DNA of 64,000 bases from JAKRSE01 sp943369295 (GTDB lineage: Bacteria; Armatimonadota; Fimbriimonadia; Fimbriimonadales; Fimbriimonadaceae): positions 1,054,001 to 1,118,000 of the forward strand of contig CALRMU020000001.1 in the NCBI GenBank assembly GCA_943369295.1. The letters are read 5' to 3'. Numbering within the stretch: the first letter of the stretch is position 1; each line of letters opens with the position of its first letter. The translations under genes and the position numbers were made by a program. Below the pieces are notes generated by a model. That model saw only the letters and a list, made by a program, of their open reading frames with translations, was not told the DNA's origin and made no database searches. Below are positions 22,075 to 31,730 of this stretch, in pieces.

Positions 22075-24789
22075 ATGGCTTCTGCTGCTTCCGCTTCTGG
22101 TTTCGGAATGGTTCTGGGGCAGGTTGGCTCCGGACTCGTCCTTCTCTCTCTTCTCCTCTTTCTCTCATCCATCGCTCTGCGAATGATGGGCGACACTGCC
22201 TCTCAGAAAAAGTGGGCTCGAGTCACTTTCGTTGTTGGCACTGTCAGCCTCTTTGCGGTTTTCGGGGTGCTTCTCACCCTCTTTCTCACCCACCAGTACC
22301 AGTACCGCTACGTTTTTGGCCACAGCAAGCTCGATTACGAGCTGCAGTACAAGATATCGGGCGTCTGGGCGGGACAGGAAGGCTCAATCCTTCTCTGGTC
22401 TTGTCTCACGGCTGCCTTCGGTGTCTGGACTCTAAAGAAGTTTGGAGAAAACGAAAGGTGGTACAGCGCGGTCTACGCCGGGATTCTCAGCATCATGGTG
22501 GGAATCAGCGCCTTTGAATCGCCTTTCAAGATGGTTCAAGATGCGGCTGGTCACGTCATTGCTCCAAGCGACGGCCAAGGCATGTCGCCCGCGCTGCTCA
22601 ACTACTGGATGGTCATCCATCCTCCCACGATCTTCGTCGGGTTCGCCCTGACAGCGGTCACCTATTCGCTGGCAATGGCCGCCCTTATCGGCAAAAACCA
22701 TAAGGATTGGATTCTTCAGGCTCGGCCCTGGGCTCTAACTTGTCTTGGCTTCCTTGGTCTCGGCCTCTGTATGGGAGGTTTTTGGGCTTACGAAACACTA
22801 GGCTGGGGTGGCTTCTGGATGTGGGATCCAGTCGAGAACACCTCCTTCGTGCCTTGGTGCGCCATGGCCGCCTTCATTCACGGCATTTTTGTTCAGCAGT
22901 CTCGAAGCAAGGGGCAGATGACCAACATCGCCTTGGGTGCGGCTCCCTTTATGCTTTTCTGCTATGGAACCTTCTTAACCCGTTCCGGGTTTCTGGGAGG
23001 GACATCGGTCCACTCTTTTGCAAAGATGGATCCTCAGGCGCTGGCCATTCTTGTTGGGCTGATGGGGATTACGGTTGGAGGATTTCTCCTTTTCTTTGTC
23101 CCAGCTTTCATCAAGGACATTAAGGCCAAGAATGCTGAACCGCCGAAGGAGAAGTTTGAAAAGACTCCCTTCAACCTGACTGTCTTTTACGGCATCGCCA
23201 TGTGGATGCTCTTCGCCTTCGGCCTCGTGACGGCCATCGGAATGAGTGTGCCCTTGGTGCAGTCGCTGGCAGGACAGCCGCCTAAGGTTGTCGAAGAATC
23301 CACCTACAACCAAGTGCTCGGGTGGTTCTTCATTCCGACCATGATCGCACTCGGTCTTGGCCCATTTTTGACTTGGCGCGGACTGCCCTTTAAGCAGCTT
23401 ATGGCAAGGATCATCAATCCTCTTGCCTTGGCGGTCATGTTCACCGGCTTCCTGCTGCTTTGGTTCAAAACCGGCTGGAACGGAATCTCAGCTGACCCCA
23501 CCCAGTCAACCAGCCTTTCTGGCCTCTCAACTGTCTCCAGAATGGGGTGGATCTCCTTCCTGGCCTGTATCAGCTTCTTTGCCATCTTTACCAACGGCTG
23601 GAGACTGGTGGAAATGATGCCGAGGTCACGATGGACCCTGGGCGGAGTTTTGACTCATATGGGAGTCGTGCTTACGATTCTCGGACTGATCGTCTCCCGC
23701 GGATTGGAGCAGAAGAAGCTTCTCACAATCCATCCGAGTAGAGAAGCCGAAGCCTTCGGTTACAACATTTCTTACAAGGGACCGACGATCGGGTTTGAAG
23801 ACCGAAACAACGAAGTCGCCCTTGATGTGAAAGGTGAGAGAGGAGAGTTTGCGGCGACGCCTGGGCTCTACTTTAGACCGGGGCCCGATGGACCCCAGGA
23901 AACGATCTGGCCTCACATCGAAAGGCGTCCCCTTTACGACCTTTACTTCACCCTCTTCCCGATGGTGTACGAGGCTAGTGAAGCTCAGGCACTGCAGATT
24001 GGCGATGATGCCCGTTATGAAAACGTGATCATCACCTATCGCGGCATGGAAACAAAGGGAACTCCGGGGACAGATTCGGCCCAGTTCTTTGCTCACGCTG
24101 ATGTTCAGGTGCTGGGAGAAAAGGTCGAAGCTTCGCCCTCTCTGCTTCTTGGCACAAACGAAGAGGCCAAGCCTGCACCTATCGATAACGATCGGTTCAT
24201 CACCCTCTTAAAGGCCGATATCGAAAGGAATTCGGTTGTGGTCCTGCTTTCCAGCAGTCCCAAAATGCCTCTCACCCTTACCCAAGGGGCGAGCTTGACC
24301 AGAGACAACGTTAGATTGACTCTGCTGCAGCTGAGGACTGAGATGGGAGAAACTCCTGATCAGGCGCGGCTTGTGGCCGACTTTACGGCAGAACCCGTCG
24401 AAAAGGTGATGAGGGCATCACCTTGGATGGGCTTGTCGGGCGAAGAGAAGGTCAGGATCGACGAGGACTATTCCTTGGCTCTGGAAAGGATTGACGCTGG
24501 TACAAAGGCGGCCTACTTTAGGTTCGACTGGAACCGACCGGCCTACCCTCTTGAGGTCTTTTATAAGCCCCTTACCTGGCTGGTTTGGTTTGGGGTCGGT
24601 ATCATGACCATCGGCGCGCTTGCCTCGGCCCAGGGTCGAAGAATGAAGCGCGGGACGGCAGGTCCGGGCTCTTCAAGTTCCTCATCAAACGGATTCACAC
24701 GAACCGCAATTGATGAATCTTTGGATGAATCTGGTCCAAGGTCGCCGTCAGAGGAAAGGGATGCGGCTCTCCCAGCTTCTAAAGTCTAA
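22075..24789 (+). CDS. ccmF: Cytochrome c heme lyase CcmF
   Basis: 904 residues with about 15 membrane helices. The heme-handling WWD domain reads GWGGFWMWDPVENTSFVPW (around residues 244-262). Conserved HPP motifs appear in VIHPPTIFVGF. A TRSGFLGGTSVHSF loop, typical of CcmF, follows. The C-terminal region (about 560-860) is a large extracytoplasmic domain before a last helix, longer than in proteobacterial CcmF of about 650 residues. It ends with a Ser-rich low-complexity stretch. It begins 6 bases after ccmE and overlaps panD at its 3' end. Other ccm genes are not in the window. Confidence 0.92.
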   Translation: MASAASASGFGMVLGQVGSGLVLLSLLLFLSSIALRMMGDTASQKKWARVTFVVGTVSLFAVFGVLLTLFLTHQYQYRYVFGHSKLDYELQYKISGVWAGQEGSILLWSCLTAAFGVWTLKKFGENERWYSAVYAGILSIMVGISAFESPFKMVQDAAGHVIAPSDGQGMSPALLNYWMVIHPPTIFVGFALTAVTYSLAMAALIGKNHKDWILQARPWALTCLGFLGLGLCMGGFWAYETLGWGGFWMWDPVENTSFVPWCAMAAFIHGIFVQQSRSKGQMTNIALGAAPFMLFCYGTFLTRSGFLGGTSVHSFAKMDPQALAILVGLMGITVGGFLLFFVPAFIKDIKAKNAEPPKEKFEKTPFNLTVFYGIAMWMLFAFGLVTAIGMSVPLVQSLAGQPPKVVEESTYNQVLGWFFIPTMIALGLGPFLTWRGLPFKQLMARIINPLALAVMFTGFLLLWFKTGWNGISADPTQSTSLSGLSTVSRMGWISFLACISFFAIFTNGWRLVEMMPRSRWTLGGVLTHMGVVLTILGLIVSRGLEQKKLLTIHPSREAEAFGYNISYKGPTIGFEDRNNEVALDVKGERGEFAATPGLYFRPGPDGPQETIWPHIERRPLYDLYFTLFPMVYEASEAQALQIGDDARYENVIITYRGMETKGTPGTDSAQFFAHADVQVLGEKVEASPSLLLGTNEEAKPAPIDNDRFITLLKADIERNSVVVLLSSSPKMPLTLTQGASLTRDNVRLTLLQLRTEMGETPDQARLVADFTAEPVEKVMRASPWMGLSGEEKVRIDEDYSLALERIDAGTKAAYFRFDWNRPAYPLEVFYKPLTWLVWFGVGIMTIGALASAQGRRMKRGTAGPGSSSSSSNGFTRTAIDESLDESGPRSPSEERDAALPASKV

Positions 24790-25123
24790 AATTCATCACG
24801 GCAGGGTTACTTATGCCAACCCCGACTATGTCGGAAGCATTGAGATCGACCGTGCCCTCATGGAAGCGGTCGGCCTTGTCGATGGCGAACTGGTTCATGT
24901 GTGGGGTGTGGATCACACCTCACGCCTGGAAACCTACGCTTTTGCTGGTCCCAAGGGAGTGATTGGCCTCAACGGAGGCGCTGCCCACTTTTTCCAGGCC
25001 GGCGATCGAGTCATCATCGCCGCCTTTGCCCTCACTGATGAGCAGATCATCCCTAAGATGATTTTGGTCAACGAAGAGAATGAGATTGTCCGGGATATGA
25101 CTCCCTTTACCGTTCATGGCTGA
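24761..25123 (+). CDS. panD: Aspartate 1-decarboxylase proenzyme
   Basis: 120 residues from the ATG at 24761 (MRLSQLLKSKIHHG), preceded by GAGGAAAGGG. This start lies inside the last codons of ccmF. PanD makes beta-alanine for pantothenate. The proenzyme cleaves itself between Gly25 and Ser26 in YVGSIEID to form the pyruvoyl cofactor. The catalytic core GLVDGELVHVW and the C-terminal GDRVIIAAF are conserved. Its 3' end overlaps pyrE by eight bases. Confidence 0.95.
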   Translation: MRLSQLLKSKIHHGRVTYANPDYVGSIEIDRALMEAVGLVDGELVHVWGVDHTSRLETYAFAGPKGVIGLNGGAAHFFQAGDRVIIAAFALTDEQIIPKMILVNEENEIVRDMTPFTVHG

Positions 25124-25691
25124 CCTCAGCAAAGTCCTCGAAGAATCAGGCGCGATCCTGAAGGGGCATTTTCTTCTCACCTCCGGCCGACACTCTGACA
25201 CTTACTTTGAGAAGTTTAGGGTGCTGGAACAGCCTCAGGTTTTGACCGCTCTCTGTGCCGAAATCGCTGAAGCGTTCAAGGGCAAGGGGATCGAAATCGT
25301 TGCCGGACCCACCACCGGGGGCATCATCATCGCTTTCGAAGTGGCAAGGCTGATGGGCCTGAAATCCCTCTATGTCGAGACTGTCGAGGGAGAGAAAACA
25401 CTGCGACGAGGAGCTGAGGTTCCGGAAGGAGCCAAGATCCTGGTAGTTGATGACGTTTTGACCACCGGCCTTAGCGTTAAAGAAACGATCACCGCTCTTG
25501 AAAAGAGAGGCGGAAAGGTTGCGGGCGTCGGGGTTCTCATCGACCGAAGCCCAGCCGAACCCGACTTTGGCGCTGAGTTCCACGCCGCTTACAAGGTGGA
25601 AGCCGAATCCTACGCACCCGATAAAGTTCCGGAGTGGCTGGCCGCCCTCCCCATCACCAAGCCAGGGACTCGTCAGGCCCCGGTTGCCTAA
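25116..25691 (+). CDS. pyrE: Orotate phosphoribosyltransferase
   Basis: 191 residues. PyrE joins orotate to PRPP in UMP synthesis. The PRPP-binding loop is ILVVDDVLTTGLS (about residues 108-120). The N-terminal SGAILKGHFLLTSGRHSDTY and the GPTTGGIIIAFE segment are characteristic. It overlaps panD and ends the ccmE-ccmF-panD-pyrE run. The other pyrimidine genes in the window (pyrR, pyrB and the pseudo-DHOase) are 30 kb away. Confidence 0.95.
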   Translation: MADLSKVLEESGAILKGHFLLTSGRHSDTYFEKFRVLEQPQVLTALCAEIAEAFKGKGIEIVAGPTTGGIIIAFEVARLMGLKSLYVETVEGEKTLRRGAEVPEGAKILVVDDVLTTGLSVKETITALEKRGGKVAGVGVLIDRSPAEPDFGAEFHAAYKVEAESYAPDKVPEWLAALPITKPGTRQAPVA

Positions 25692-25717
25692 ACCTGGGCA
25701 TCTGATATACTCAGGCC

Positions 25718-25942
25718 ATGCCAAAAGAGCCCATCGTGGGAGATAAATACCTGGTGACCTACGAAGAGCTTGGCCGCCCTATGCAGAGACAGGACATTGA
25801 GATTCCTGGCCTCGGCTGGCTGGTTGTTGATGAGGCCGACGTGAATTACGGCATCAAGAATCCTGACGGCGCCTACTTCATTCGGCAGAGCAAGTCGATG
25901 AACAATCGCTTTGTTGTTGTCAGCCGCGTTCAAAAAGCCTAA
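25718..25942 (+). CDS. Small hypothetical protein
   Basis: 74 residues, not recognised. It begins MPKEPIVGDKYLVTYEELGR and is soluble, with no signal peptide or metal-binding cysteines. The sequence suggests a small beta-rich domain (alternating hydrophobics in GLGWLVVDEADVNYG and NRFVVVSRV). The initiator ATG lacks a strong ribosome-binding site. It follows pyrE by 26 bases and could be co-transcribed. Coding is supported by sensible composition and by the lack of any overlapping alternative. Confidence 0.55.
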   Translation: MPKEPIVGDKYLVTYEELGRPMQRQDIEIPGLGWLVVDEADVNYGIKNPDGAYFIRQSKSMNNRFVVVSRVQKA

Positions 25943-26057
25943 AAAGGGCTGCATCTTCTTAACATTCTTGGTGTAAGAAGAAATAGAGAATCTTGGCAAG
26001 TTCAGCGCAGAGCCTTGCCTGTATGATTCCGCTAAAATCTTTGGGAGAACGAACCTC

Positions 26058-27185
26058 GTGGAACGTCTTCGGCTCGCGCTATTCACCGACACCTTCGATG
26101 AAACGAATGGGGTGGCTCATACCTACCGCACTCTTGCGGAGTTTTGTCGATCAACCGGCCGCAGGCTGGATGTTTTCGCACCAGGATCTTCTGACAGTGA
26201 CGAAGAAGACGGCACCCTGAAGGTCCACCGATTCAGCCGTGGTTTAGGGCTGGAGTATTACGACGATCTCCACTTCAGCATAGTCCCCAACTGGCGGGTT
26301 CAGCAGGTGTTTGAAGAGCACGGCCCCTACGACCTTGTTCAGGTTGCTGCTCCAGGGAATTTAGGCGGCTGGGGCAGAAGATTGGCCCGCAAGCGAGGTC
26401 TTCCCCTCATTGGCGTTCACCACACCATGTTGCAGGATTACGCTGCTATGCGGGTGCCCTGGTTCCTTTCTGGTTTAGTTAGATCGGGTTCGTTGGAGAT
26501 TTTAAGGCGGTTTTATCGTCCCTGCCAGACAGTGCTTGCCCCAACTCCGAAGCTGGCTGAGTTCGTGCGCCGCGTGGGAATCTCGAAAGAGAGTGATGTT
26601 TTTAGTCGAGGGGTGGATACCACTCGCTTTTCACCTGACCACAGAACTCGCCCCCAGACCGGCCCAGTGAGGCTGCTTTATGTTGGTCGTTTGGCCGTCG
26701 AGAAGAACTTGGAAGCCCTGACCAGAATCTTGAACCAGGTTAAGGCCAAGCGTGAATGTGAGATGGTCTTTGTCGGGGATGGCCCCCTCAAGAAACAGCT
26801 CGAAAAGGATCTGCCCTGGGCAAGATTTGAAGGCCGCAAGAAGGGCGAGGCCTTAAGCGAAGCCTATGCCAACGGAGACGTTTTTGTCTTCCCCAGCTTG
26901 ACCGACACCTTCGGAAACGTAGTCAACGAAGCTCAGGCTAGCGGCGTGCCCTGCCTTGTTATGGATCCTAGAGGGCCAGGAGAGATTATCTCTCCCGACC
27001 GAACTGGCCTCTTGGCACAATCCGAAGAAGCCTTTGCTGAAGGGATCATCAGCCTGATTGATGTCCCCCAGCGCCGCATAGCCATGAGCGAGGCGGCTAG
27101 GTCCGAAGCTATGGGACGAAGCTGGGAAAGGGTCTTCGACAGCCTTTGGGAAGTCTATGGAAGGGTGGCAAGACTTAAGGTATGA
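26058..27185 (+). CDS. GT4-family glycosyltransferase (MgtA/PimB-like)
   Basis: 375 residues, starting with GTG. The N-terminal Rossmann domain starts LALFTDTFDETNGVAHTYRT, typical of enzymes that glycosylate diacylglycerol or phosphatidylinositol. The C-terminal domain has the donor-binding patterns RLLYVGRLAVEKNLEAL and FPSLTDTFGNVVNEAQASG, with the E-x7-E glutamates. It probably transfers a sugar from an activated nucleotide donor to a membrane lipid. The exact acceptor is unknown. Its stop overlaps the start of the next gene. Confidence 0.88.
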   Translation: MERLRLALFTDTFDETNGVAHTYRTLAEFCRSTGRRLDVFAPGSSDSDEEDGTLKVHRFSRGLGLEYYDDLHFSIVPNWRVQQVFEEHGPYDLVQVAAPGNLGGWGRRLARKRGLPLIGVHHTMLQDYAAMRVPWFLSGLVRSGSLEILRRFYRPCQTVLAPTPKLAEFVRRVGISKESDVFSRGVDTTRFSPDHRTRPQTGPVRLLYVGRLAVEKNLEALTRILNQVKAKRECEMVFVGDGPLKKQLEKDLPWARFEGRKKGEALSEAYANGDVFVFPSLTDTFGNVVNEAQASGVPCLVMDPRGPGEIISPDRTGLLAQSEEAFAEGIISLIDVPQRRIAMSEAARSEAMGRSWERVFDSLWEVYGRVARLKV

Positions 27186-27859
27186 CGGAACCAGCTTCTG
27201 AAACTGCCGTCCGTCTCTACCAGCCTTCAGATCGGCCTGACTTCGAGAGAATCTGCCTGAGCACTGGCCTCAATGGTCAGCTTGATAAGCACTTTTGTGA
27301 TCGCCAGGCTTTTGTGAAAATCTGGCTCGGCCCCTATCTTTCCCTTTGTCCCGATTCCTGCTGGGCGGCAGAGAAGGATGGGAAGGTGGTCGGCTACTTG
27401 GTCGGCACCTTTGATTCTCATTTCAACAAAAAGGCGGCTTTGAACCTGCTTCCCGTTTTGGCAGGTGTTGTTTTTAAGTGGATGACTGGTCAATACCGTC
27501 AGCACCCTGCAACCGGGCGGTTTTTAAAATGGCTGCTTTTCAGGTCTTGGCGCGAGCATCCCAAAGTTCCAGCAGATTCCTGCAGCTTTCATTTCAACAT
27601 CGATGGCGAAGAAGGGAAGAGCTCGATGGCTGGCTTTGTTTTGGGACGGGCTTTTTTGGATGAAGCAAGGCGGCGAGGCAAAAAGCACTGGCATGCTGTC
27701 ATTTTTGCTGGGGGTGGTCGGCGGCCGACTAAGGTTTATCAGAAGCTCGGATTCACGATTGTGGATTCTAAGCCCTGCTCTCTGTTTGAGGGTGGAGAGG
27801 TGGTTCTGGCCACGATTCAAAAGTCAGTCAGTGCTGAGGGCGGCGGACTGATTGATTGA
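27182..27859 (+). CDS. GNAT-family N-acetyltransferase
   Basis: 225 residues. The N-terminal VRLYQPSDRPDFERIC and the acetyl-CoA-binding region near the C-terminus (GFVLGRAFLDEARRRGKKHW then VYQKLGF) follow the GNAT pattern, with the final KLGFTIVDS as the last strands. The central part (about 90-130) is an insertion rich in aromatics. The substrate is unknown. It is translationally coupled to the GT4 gene, so it may modify a related cell-envelope compound or simply share the transcript. Confidence 0.75.
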   Translation: MTEPASETAVRLYQPSDRPDFERICLSTGLNGQLDKHFCDRQAFVKIWLGPYLSLCPDSCWAAEKDGKVVGYLVGTFDSHFNKKAALNLLPVLAGVVFKWMTGQYRQHPATGRFLKWLLFRSWREHPKVPADSCSFHFNIDGEEGKSSMAGFVLGRAFLDEARRRGKKHWHAVIFAGGGRRPTKVYQKLGFTIVDSKPCSLFEGGEVVLATIQKSVSAEGGGLID

Positions 27860-28563
27860 GGGTTCAGTTTTTGGTTTGGGCTGAGATGGGAGAATCGTCA
27901 GAACGCAGGTTTTGAACTAGCCGCACGGCGTAGAGCCAAAAAATGCCTGAAATCAAAACACCCATGCTGACGGTTTTTCATCACGCTTGAACTCCCAATT
28001 GCATTCTTTTCTCCTCTCAAGAAGGTGGATACCATGTCCCTGCGCAGCTGGATACGATGTGTCTGCGTTGCTGCTGGTTCAGGAATCTGGTGGCCATGGA
28101 ATCAAGGTCATTGACGACGGCCAAGCCAGCCTCTGCGACCAGGGGCGGTGAATTGTCGTTCGTGGGTTTCACCCACGCCACCCAAAACTTCGAATAAGGA
28201 AGGACCTTCCGGAACCAGCCCATCGAGTGGCTCCGAGGCACGAGGAGACGCTCAATGGGCGAAAAAATGTCTCCCTCTTCCCACGAAGGAGAGGTTGATG
28301 GCTTCTACGACAGAGTTCTCGAACTGGCAGGGGAGAGCCATGGAGATTGACCCACTGGTCACGGACCAGTGGCACCCTAAGACGATTCTTAAATCAGTCC
28401 AGGCCCAGTCGGCAGGGAATCCTCACCAAATCAAACCGTGCGCCACAGCCTTTTGATGATTGTTCAACACAGAAAACCGACCTCACGAGTCGGCCGGGTC
28501 ACCATCCAAGTGAAATTCACAAGATCCGGTGAACTTTCACCCCCTTTTGCAGTATGTTAAGTC
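27860..28563. other. Long intergenic region with two dispersed repeats
   Basis: About 700 bases without a supportable gene. It contains the second copy of the 50-bp repeat (28209-28262, near-identical to 1259-1310) and the CCACTGGTC/GACCAGTGG hairpin in reverse orientation (28352-28377). Short reading frames here run through the repeats. The promoter for the S41 protease should lie near the right end. Confidence 0.6.
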
Positions 28564-29823
28564 ATGGTTCTTCTTCGACGAGCTGGGGCAGTTGCGTGCC
28601 TCCTCCTTGCTGCAGTCGGAGCATGGGCTCAAGACCTCTCGGCCGAGCAAAAGGCATCCGTCCTCGAAGGGATTAAGGATGTCGTCGAGAATCGAGCTTT
28701 TGTTCCCGGTGTCGACTTCTCAAAGTGGTCTGAGTTCATTGCCAAAAGGCAGGAAGATTTGGACAAGGCGGCCACAGTGCCCGCGTTTGGCCAGGTGATC
28801 AACACCGCCCTCAGAGATTTTGGCTTCAGCCACATTCGACTTCTTTCCCCCCGCGCTGCCGCAACAAGAAACCGCACATCGGTGATCACTAGCGGAGCCG
28901 CTGTCGGACCAGTTGAAGAAGGCTTGACCGTCCGCATGGTTCGCGAAGGCAGCCCGGCTGCAGCCGCTGGCATCAAGCAGGGAGAAGTCATTATCAAAGT
29001 GGATGGCACCCCTGCCAAAGACCCCGCCCAGCTTGAAGGTGACGAAGGCAAGAAGCTGAAGCTCGAAATCAAGACGGCCGAAGGCACAACCAAGGAAGTC
29101 GATGTCGAACTCAAAAGAATTTCGACGGTTCGCCCGGAAACTCTCACCTGGCTGAACGACAAAGTTGCTGTCCTTAGGGTCTTTACCTTTGCCGCTGGCT
29201 ATGGAAGACAGAACATCGAGACTCTGATGCAGGAAGCGGCTGCCAAGAAGGCCGAAACTCTGGTTCTCGACCTCAGAAGCAACGGTGGTGGGGCTGTCAA
29301 CAATCTCAACCATCTGCTCAGCCTGCTGATGCCAGACCAAACAGATTACGGCGTCTTTATCTCCAAGCCAGTATTCGAGAACTTCAAGACCGCCAACCCC
29401 GGCAAAGAGCCAACTTTGAACAACGTTGTCGCCTGGGTTCCTAACAAGACCAAGACCAGGATTCGCCAGTCGACGCCTCCATTCACCGGAAAGGTGGTGG
29501 TCCTCATCAACCGTGGCTCCGCTTCTGCCAGCGAAATTACTGCCGCTGCCTTGAAGGAAAAGCGAGATGCCGTGATTTTTGGCACCCAGAGCGCAGGCGC
29601 AGTCCTTGCTTCAGTCTTCAGAACTCTGCCAGAAGGCTTCAGCCTTCAGTACCCGGTCAGCGACTACGTGACAGTCGGCGGAGTGAGGCTGGAAGGCAAC
29701 CCTGTCAAACCTGATCACGAAGTCTCTGGACCTGTGGTTGATGGAAAGGATCCTGTTCACACCAAGGTTTTGGAAGTGCTGGGTTTTGCAGTACCTGCCA
29801 CTCCTCCTCCTGCCAATCCTTAA
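28564..29823 (+). CDS. S41-family (C-terminal processing/tricorn-like) peptidase with PDZ domain
   Basis: 419 residues with a signal peptide (RAGAVACLLLAAVGAWA). A helical region with FGFSHIRLL precedes a PDZ domain (about residues 115-185, REGSPAAAAGIKQGEVIIKV) and the peptidase core: VLDLRSNGGG and the nucleophile region RGSASASEI with Ser319. The usual CtpA lysine (in TFGKGSVQ) is replaced by SAGAVLAS. The enzyme therefore either uses a tricorn-like Ser-His arrangement, with the histidine in FSHIRL, or is a weak or inactive protease. It is probably periplasmic. Confidence 0.85.
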   Translation: MVLLRRAGAVACLLLAAVGAWAQDLSAEQKASVLEGIKDVVENRAFVPGVDFSKWSEFIAKRQEDLDKAATVPAFGQVINTALRDFGFSHIRLLSPRAAATRNRTSVITSGAAVGPVEEGLTVRMVREGSPAAAAGIKQGEVIIKVDGTPAKDPAQLEGDEGKKLKLEIKTAEGTTKEVDVELKRISTVRPETLTWLNDKVAVLRVFTFAAGYGRQNIETLMQEAAAKKAETLVLDLRSNGGGAVNNLNHLLSLLMPDQTDYGVFISKPVFENFKTANPGKEPTLNNVVAWVPNKTKTRIRQSTPPFTGKVVVLINRGSASASEITAAALKEKRDAVIFGTQSAGAVLASVFRTLPEGFSLQYPVSDYVTVGGVRLEGNPVKPDHEVSGPVVDGKDPVHTKVLEVLGFAVPATPPPANP

Positions 29824-29844
29824 ATCGGCTTTTGGCTCTAGAGT

Positions 29845-29875
29845 CGGCTGTCCCAATCGGGGCAGCCGCTTTTTG
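29845..29875 (+). terminator. Rho-independent terminator after the S41 protease gene
   Basis: CGGCTGTCCC (29845-29854) pairs with GGGGCAGCCG (29859-29868), ten positions with one G-T pair, followed by CTTTTTG. Confidence 0.88.
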
Positions 29876-29922
29876 TTGACTCTCTTGTGTCATCGCTTCG
29901 CTCTCTCGGCTATGCTTGGGGC

Positions 29923-31701
29923 ATGAGGTCTTTGGCCTGTTCTTTCATCTGTTTGGCGGCTATGGCCAGCGCATCTGCCTGGGCTGCACCGCCGACCAAC
30001 AACACGAGTGTAAAGGCAATGAAGCCAGAGACTCAGGCGCAGAAAGAAAAGCGCATGAAGTGGTGGAAGGAAGCCCGATTTGGCATGTTCATCCATTGGG
30101 GGCTTTACGCTGTCCCGGCCGGAAAGTGGAACGGCAAGGATGTTGCTACCGCTGGAGAATGGATTTTGGACGGAGCCAAGATCAAGGTCAAAGACTACGA
30201 ACCCCTTATCAAGCAGTTCAACCCTGTTCTGTTCAATGCCGATGAGTGGGTGGCCACGGCCAAGCGTGCGGGGATGAAGTACATCGTCATCACCAGCAAG
30301 CACCATGATGGATTTGGGCTTTACGATTCCGCCCAAACCGACTGGGACATCATGTCGACTCCCTACGGAAAGGACATCTTGGCTCAACTCGCTGAGGCCT
30401 GCAAAAAGGGAGGAATCAAGCTCTGCTTCTACCATTCCATCATGGATTGGCACCATCCTGACTACCTGCCTCGTCGCTCATGGGATCCTCGACCTGAGTG
30501 GACTCCGAAGTTTGAGCGCTACGTGACCTACATGAAGGCTCAGCTCAAAGAGCTTCTCACCAACTACGGCGATATCGGCGTGCTATGGTTTGATGGCGAA
30601 TGGGAAGGCACTTGGACTTCTGAACTTGGTGAAGATCTTTACACCTACGTCCGATCTCTTCAGCCGAACATCATTGTCAACAACCGAGTCAGTAAGGGCC
30701 GCCAGGGAATGCAGGGCATGACCGCCGGAGACCATGTCGGCGACTTTGGCACTCCAGAGCAGGAGATTCCTGCTTCCGGCCTCCCTGGAGTCGACTGGGA
30801 ATCCTGCATGACCTTTAACGGTTCGTGGGGATTTTATGAGAGCGACAAGAACTGGAAGTCCACACAGGTTGTGGTTGAGAATCTGGTCGATATCGTCAGC
30901 AAAGGGGGCAACTACCTGCTGAACGTTGGCCCTGATGCCAAGGGCTTGATTCCGGCTGCCTGTGTTGAAAGGCTGGATCAAGTTGGAGCGTGGCTAAAGG
31001 TCAACGGTCAGGCCATTTACGCCGCTCAGCCCGGACCGCTTAACAAGCCTCTTCCGTGGGGGCGCCTGACTCGAAAGGGAAGCAAGCTCTACATTCACGT
31101 CTTTGCGGGCAATGGCCCCAACGTGACTTTGACGGGGCTGAAGGGCAGTTTAGGCCCTGTGAAATCTCTTATCGGTGGCAAGACGATCGCCACCAAAATG
31201 ACCGAAGAAGGTTTGAGCCTGCAGGTTGGTGCCACCACCGACTCTCTTCCCAGGGTCTTTGTCTGCGATGTAAAGGGGCCCCTTACGGCTCAGCCTTTCA
31301 CCTTTAAGCAGCCCGCCGGAGCCTGGGATTTTTCTGCCAAGACTGCAGAAACGACCGGCAGTGCGAAGTATGAACCAGCCAAGGACTGCATCGGCTTTTG
31401 GTCTGACCAGAACTCGGTGATTTCTTGGCCTGTGGATGTGGCCCGGTCTGGACGATACAAAGTGGAAGTCATCTATGCCTGCGAGGGGCCCTCGGCTGGC
31501 AGCTTGGTCGAGATTATTGGCGCTTCTGGTCGGGTGATCTTCAAGGTCGCCGAGACAGGGGGATGGTCCGAGTTTCGAACAGAGCTCGCTGGTGAGATGG
31601 ATCTCGTCAAGGGAGCTTCGACCTTTAAGGTGAAGGCGATGAAGAAGCCCGGCTATGCGGTGATGAATCTCCGCTCGGTTCGGCTTGTTCCGGTGAAGTG
31701 A
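29923..31701 (+). CDS. GH29 alpha-L-fucosidase, secreted
   Basis: About 592 residues from the ATG at 29923, which gives a good signal peptide (RSLACSFICLAAMASASAWA). An ATG 12 codons upstream is less likely. The N-terminal catalytic barrel has the GH29 opening WWKEARFGMFIHWGLYAVPA, VITSKHHDGF, and the nucleophile region VLWFDGEW with Asp224. MTFNGSWGF and GGNYLLNVGPDAKG complete the pattern. The C-terminal about 200 residues form beta domains, the last probably a carbohydrate-binding module. It cleaves terminal alpha-L-fucose from glycans. The natural polysaccharide is unknown. Confidence 0.93.
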   Translation: MRSLACSFICLAAMASASAWAAPPTNNTSVKAMKPETQAQKEKRMKWWKEARFGMFIHWGLYAVPAGKWNGKDVATAGEWILDGAKIKVKDYEPLIKQFNPVLFNADEWVATAKRAGMKYIVITSKHHDGFGLYDSAQTDWDIMSTPYGKDILAQLAEACKKGGIKLCFYHSIMDWHHPDYLPRRSWDPRPEWTPKFERYVTYMKAQLKELLTNYGDIGVLWFDGEWEGTWTSELGEDLYTYVRSLQPNIIVNNRVSKGRQGMQGMTAGDHVGDFGTPEQEIPASGLPGVDWESCMTFNGSWGFYESDKNWKSTQVVVENLVDIVSKGGNYLLNVGPDAKGLIPAACVERLDQVGAWLKVNGQAIYAAQPGPLNKPLPWGRLTRKGSKLYIHVFAGNGPNVTLTGLKGSLGPVKSLIGGKTIATKMTEEGLSLQVGATTDSLPRVFVCDVKGPLTAQPFTFKQPAGAWDFSAKTAETTGSAKYEPAKDCIGFWSDQNSVISWPVDVARSGRYKVEVIYACEGPSAGSLVEIIGASGRVIFKVAETGGWSEFRTELAGEMDLVKGASTFKVKAMKKPGYAVMNLRSVRLVPVK

Positions 31702-31730
31702 GTCTGTAAGTCTGCCCTCCAAAAGTATCT

